Source: Clostridiales bacterium (GTDB lineage Bacteria > Bacillota > Clostridia > Christensenellales > Pumilibacteraceae). Taken from it: a stretch of DNA of 64,000 bases. Where the stretch lies: positions 1 to 64,000 of the forward strand of contig JAIDCZ010000028.1 of assembly GCA_029055565.1 (NCBI GenBank), given 5' to 3'. The notes under the pieces are model-generated. The model was not told the DNA's origin. It did not search any database and was given only the letters and a program-made list of their open reading frames with translations. Below, piece after piece: positions 63,150 to 64,000 of the stretch. The translations under genes and the position numbers were made by a program. The first letter of the stretch is position 1; each line of letters opens with the position of its first letter.

Positions 63150-63182
63150 CGGTACTTGCTATTATGCAAGTGCCGTTTTTTT
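63150..63182 (+). terminator. Terminator after the YkvI-like gene
   Basis: CGGTACTTGC pairs with GCAAGTGCCG with one G-T pair, then TTTTTTT. Confidence 0.9.
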
Positions 63183-63184
63183 GC

Positions 63185-63213
63185 TTGAAAAATATTGTAC
63201 GGTATGTTATAAT
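63185..63213 (+). promoter_or_regulatory. Promoter of the aldo/keto reductase gene
   Basis: TTGAAA (63185-63190), 17 bp, TATAAT (63208-63213), directly behind the terminator. The ATG is 37 bases downstream. Confidence 0.8.
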
Positions 63214-63250
63214 TGTACTATATTGATTTTGATAACGTTGGGAGGTTGAT

Positions 63251-64000
63251 ATGTTTGGCGAAGTACGTAAAAATTTCGGGTTCGGCTGTATGCGTTTACC
63301 TATGAAAGGCGACAACGTAGATTATGTCGAATTCAACAAAATGATTGATGCGTTTATCGATAACGGCTTTAATTATTTCGATACCGCGCATGGGTACTTG
63401 CAAGGCAAAAGCGAAACGGCGTTGCGTGACTGCCTTGTAAAGCGTTATCCGCGCGACAAGTACATACTTACAAACAAGCTGACGCAACCGTATTTCAAGA
63501 CGGAAGCTGACGTGCGCCCATTCTTTGAAAGGCAGTTAAAGATTTGCGGCGTCGATTATTTCGATTTCTATCTTATGCACGCGCAGAGCAAGGAAATTTT
63601 TTCACATTTCAAAAAGTGTCGCGCGTACGAGCAAGCGTTGGAGTTTAAGGCGGAAGGTAAAATCAAGCACTTCGGCATTTCGTTCCACGACACTGCGGAA
63701 GTGTTGGATCAAATTCTTACCGAGTATCCGCAAGTCGAGGTTGTGCAAATTCAGCTCAATTACGTCGACTACGACGACCCAGCCGTGCAGTCGCGTAAAT
63801 GCCTCGAAGTGTGCAACAAGCACAACAAGCCCGTTATAGTAATGGAACCGGTTAAGGGCGGCAACCTTGTCAACCTTCCCGAAAACGCCAAAAAGTATTT
63901 TACCGAGCTCGGCAGCGCAAGCACGGCAAGCTATGCCATACGCTTTGCGGCGGGGTGCAAGGGTGTGTTTATGGTTTTGTCCGGAATGAGCGATATGCCG
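63251..64000 (+). CDS. Aldo/keto reductase, 3' truncated by the window
   Basis: About 250 residues are visible and the frame is still open at the edge. Aldo/keto reductases reduce carbonyls with NAD(P)H in a TIM barrel. Landmarks are FGFGCMRLPM at the start, NYFDTAHGYLQGKSE near residue 40 with catalytic Asp and Tyr, Lys in YILTNKL (about 76), and His in FYLMHAQ. Later, KIKHFGISFHDT marks the barrel. Many clostridial relatives carry a C-terminal ferredoxin domain, which would lie beyond the edge. GGAGG precedes the ATG at 63251. Confidence 0.88.
   Translation, partial: MFGEVRKNFGFGCMRLPMKGDNVDYVEFNKMIDAFIDNGFNYFDTAHGYLQGKSETALRDCLVKRYPRDKYILTNKLTQPYFKTEADVRPFFERQLKICGVDYFDFYLMHAQSKEIFSHFKKCRAYEQALEFKAEGKIKHFGISFHDTAEVLDQILTEYPQVEVVQIQLNYVDYDDPAVQSRKCLEVCNKHNKPVIVMEPVKGGNLVNLPENAKKYFTELGSASTASYAIRFAAGCKGVFMVLSGMSDMP

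Overview
The window looks like chromosomal DNA from a spore-forming Gram-positive bacterium of the class Clostridia. The evidence is a germination protease (gpr), a CwlD-type spore-cortex amidase, promoters that match the forespore sigma-G consensus, Lgt with several lipoproteins, LemA, a VanW protein and sigma-A-type promoters (TTGACA/TATAAT, 17-bp spacers). Base composition is balanced, with many CGNCGN codons. The lysine-rich extension of ribosomal protein S20 and the secreted leucine-rich-repeat/transglutaminase proteins would suit an uncultured gut lineage such as Christensenellales, but that placement is a guess. There is no prophage, CRISPR array, rRNA or complete insertion sequence.

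Layout. 1-11 kb: a truncated secreted transglutaminase-like protein, an esterase, cca, vanW, lgt, a membrane protein, pncB, a coiled-coil protein, rpsT diverging from gpr, and murI. 11-22.5 kb: an LRR/transglutaminase lipoprotein, then envelope genes: glmS with a small membrane exporter, glmM, a CapD-like sugar dehydratase, uppP and ddl. 22.5-29 kb: a TetR-type regulator, then a repeat protein with cardiolipin synthase, and two tandem ABC transporter pairs. The same palindrome precedes both groups. 29-40.5 kb: an M1 peptidase lipoprotein, a cluster of DnaA-box-like sequences, cwlD, lemA with a DUF2207 protein, aroB, a HAD phosphatase, a phosphohexomutase with an acidic tail, transketolase and a YfbR-type nucleotidase. 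40.6-46.5 kb, minus strand: degV, a GNAT gene, argF, argD, argB and argC, then tRNA-Leu(CAA) on the plus strand. 46.8-53.8 kb: a small orphan protein with a sigma-G-like promoter, a WYL regulator, a large membrane protein with a decayed M28 peptidase domain, and a GH95-like protein. 53.8-64 kb: asd-dapA-dapB diverging from an M20 amidohydrolase, three unfamiliar genes in tandem, a YkvI-like transporter and a truncated aldo/keto reductase.

How the genes fit together. murI, glmS, glmM, uppP, ddl and asd-dapA-dapB all supply peptidoglycan precursors or the lipid carrier. The TetR unit looks like a membrane-stress or export regulon. The arg genes lack argJ, and a GNAT acetyltransferase sits directly behind argF. 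The most notable non-coding signals are three copies of an interspersed repeat at gene 3' ends, two palindromic elements, promoters placed so that the start codon lies at or next to +1, the DnaA-box cluster and the sigma-G-like promoters.
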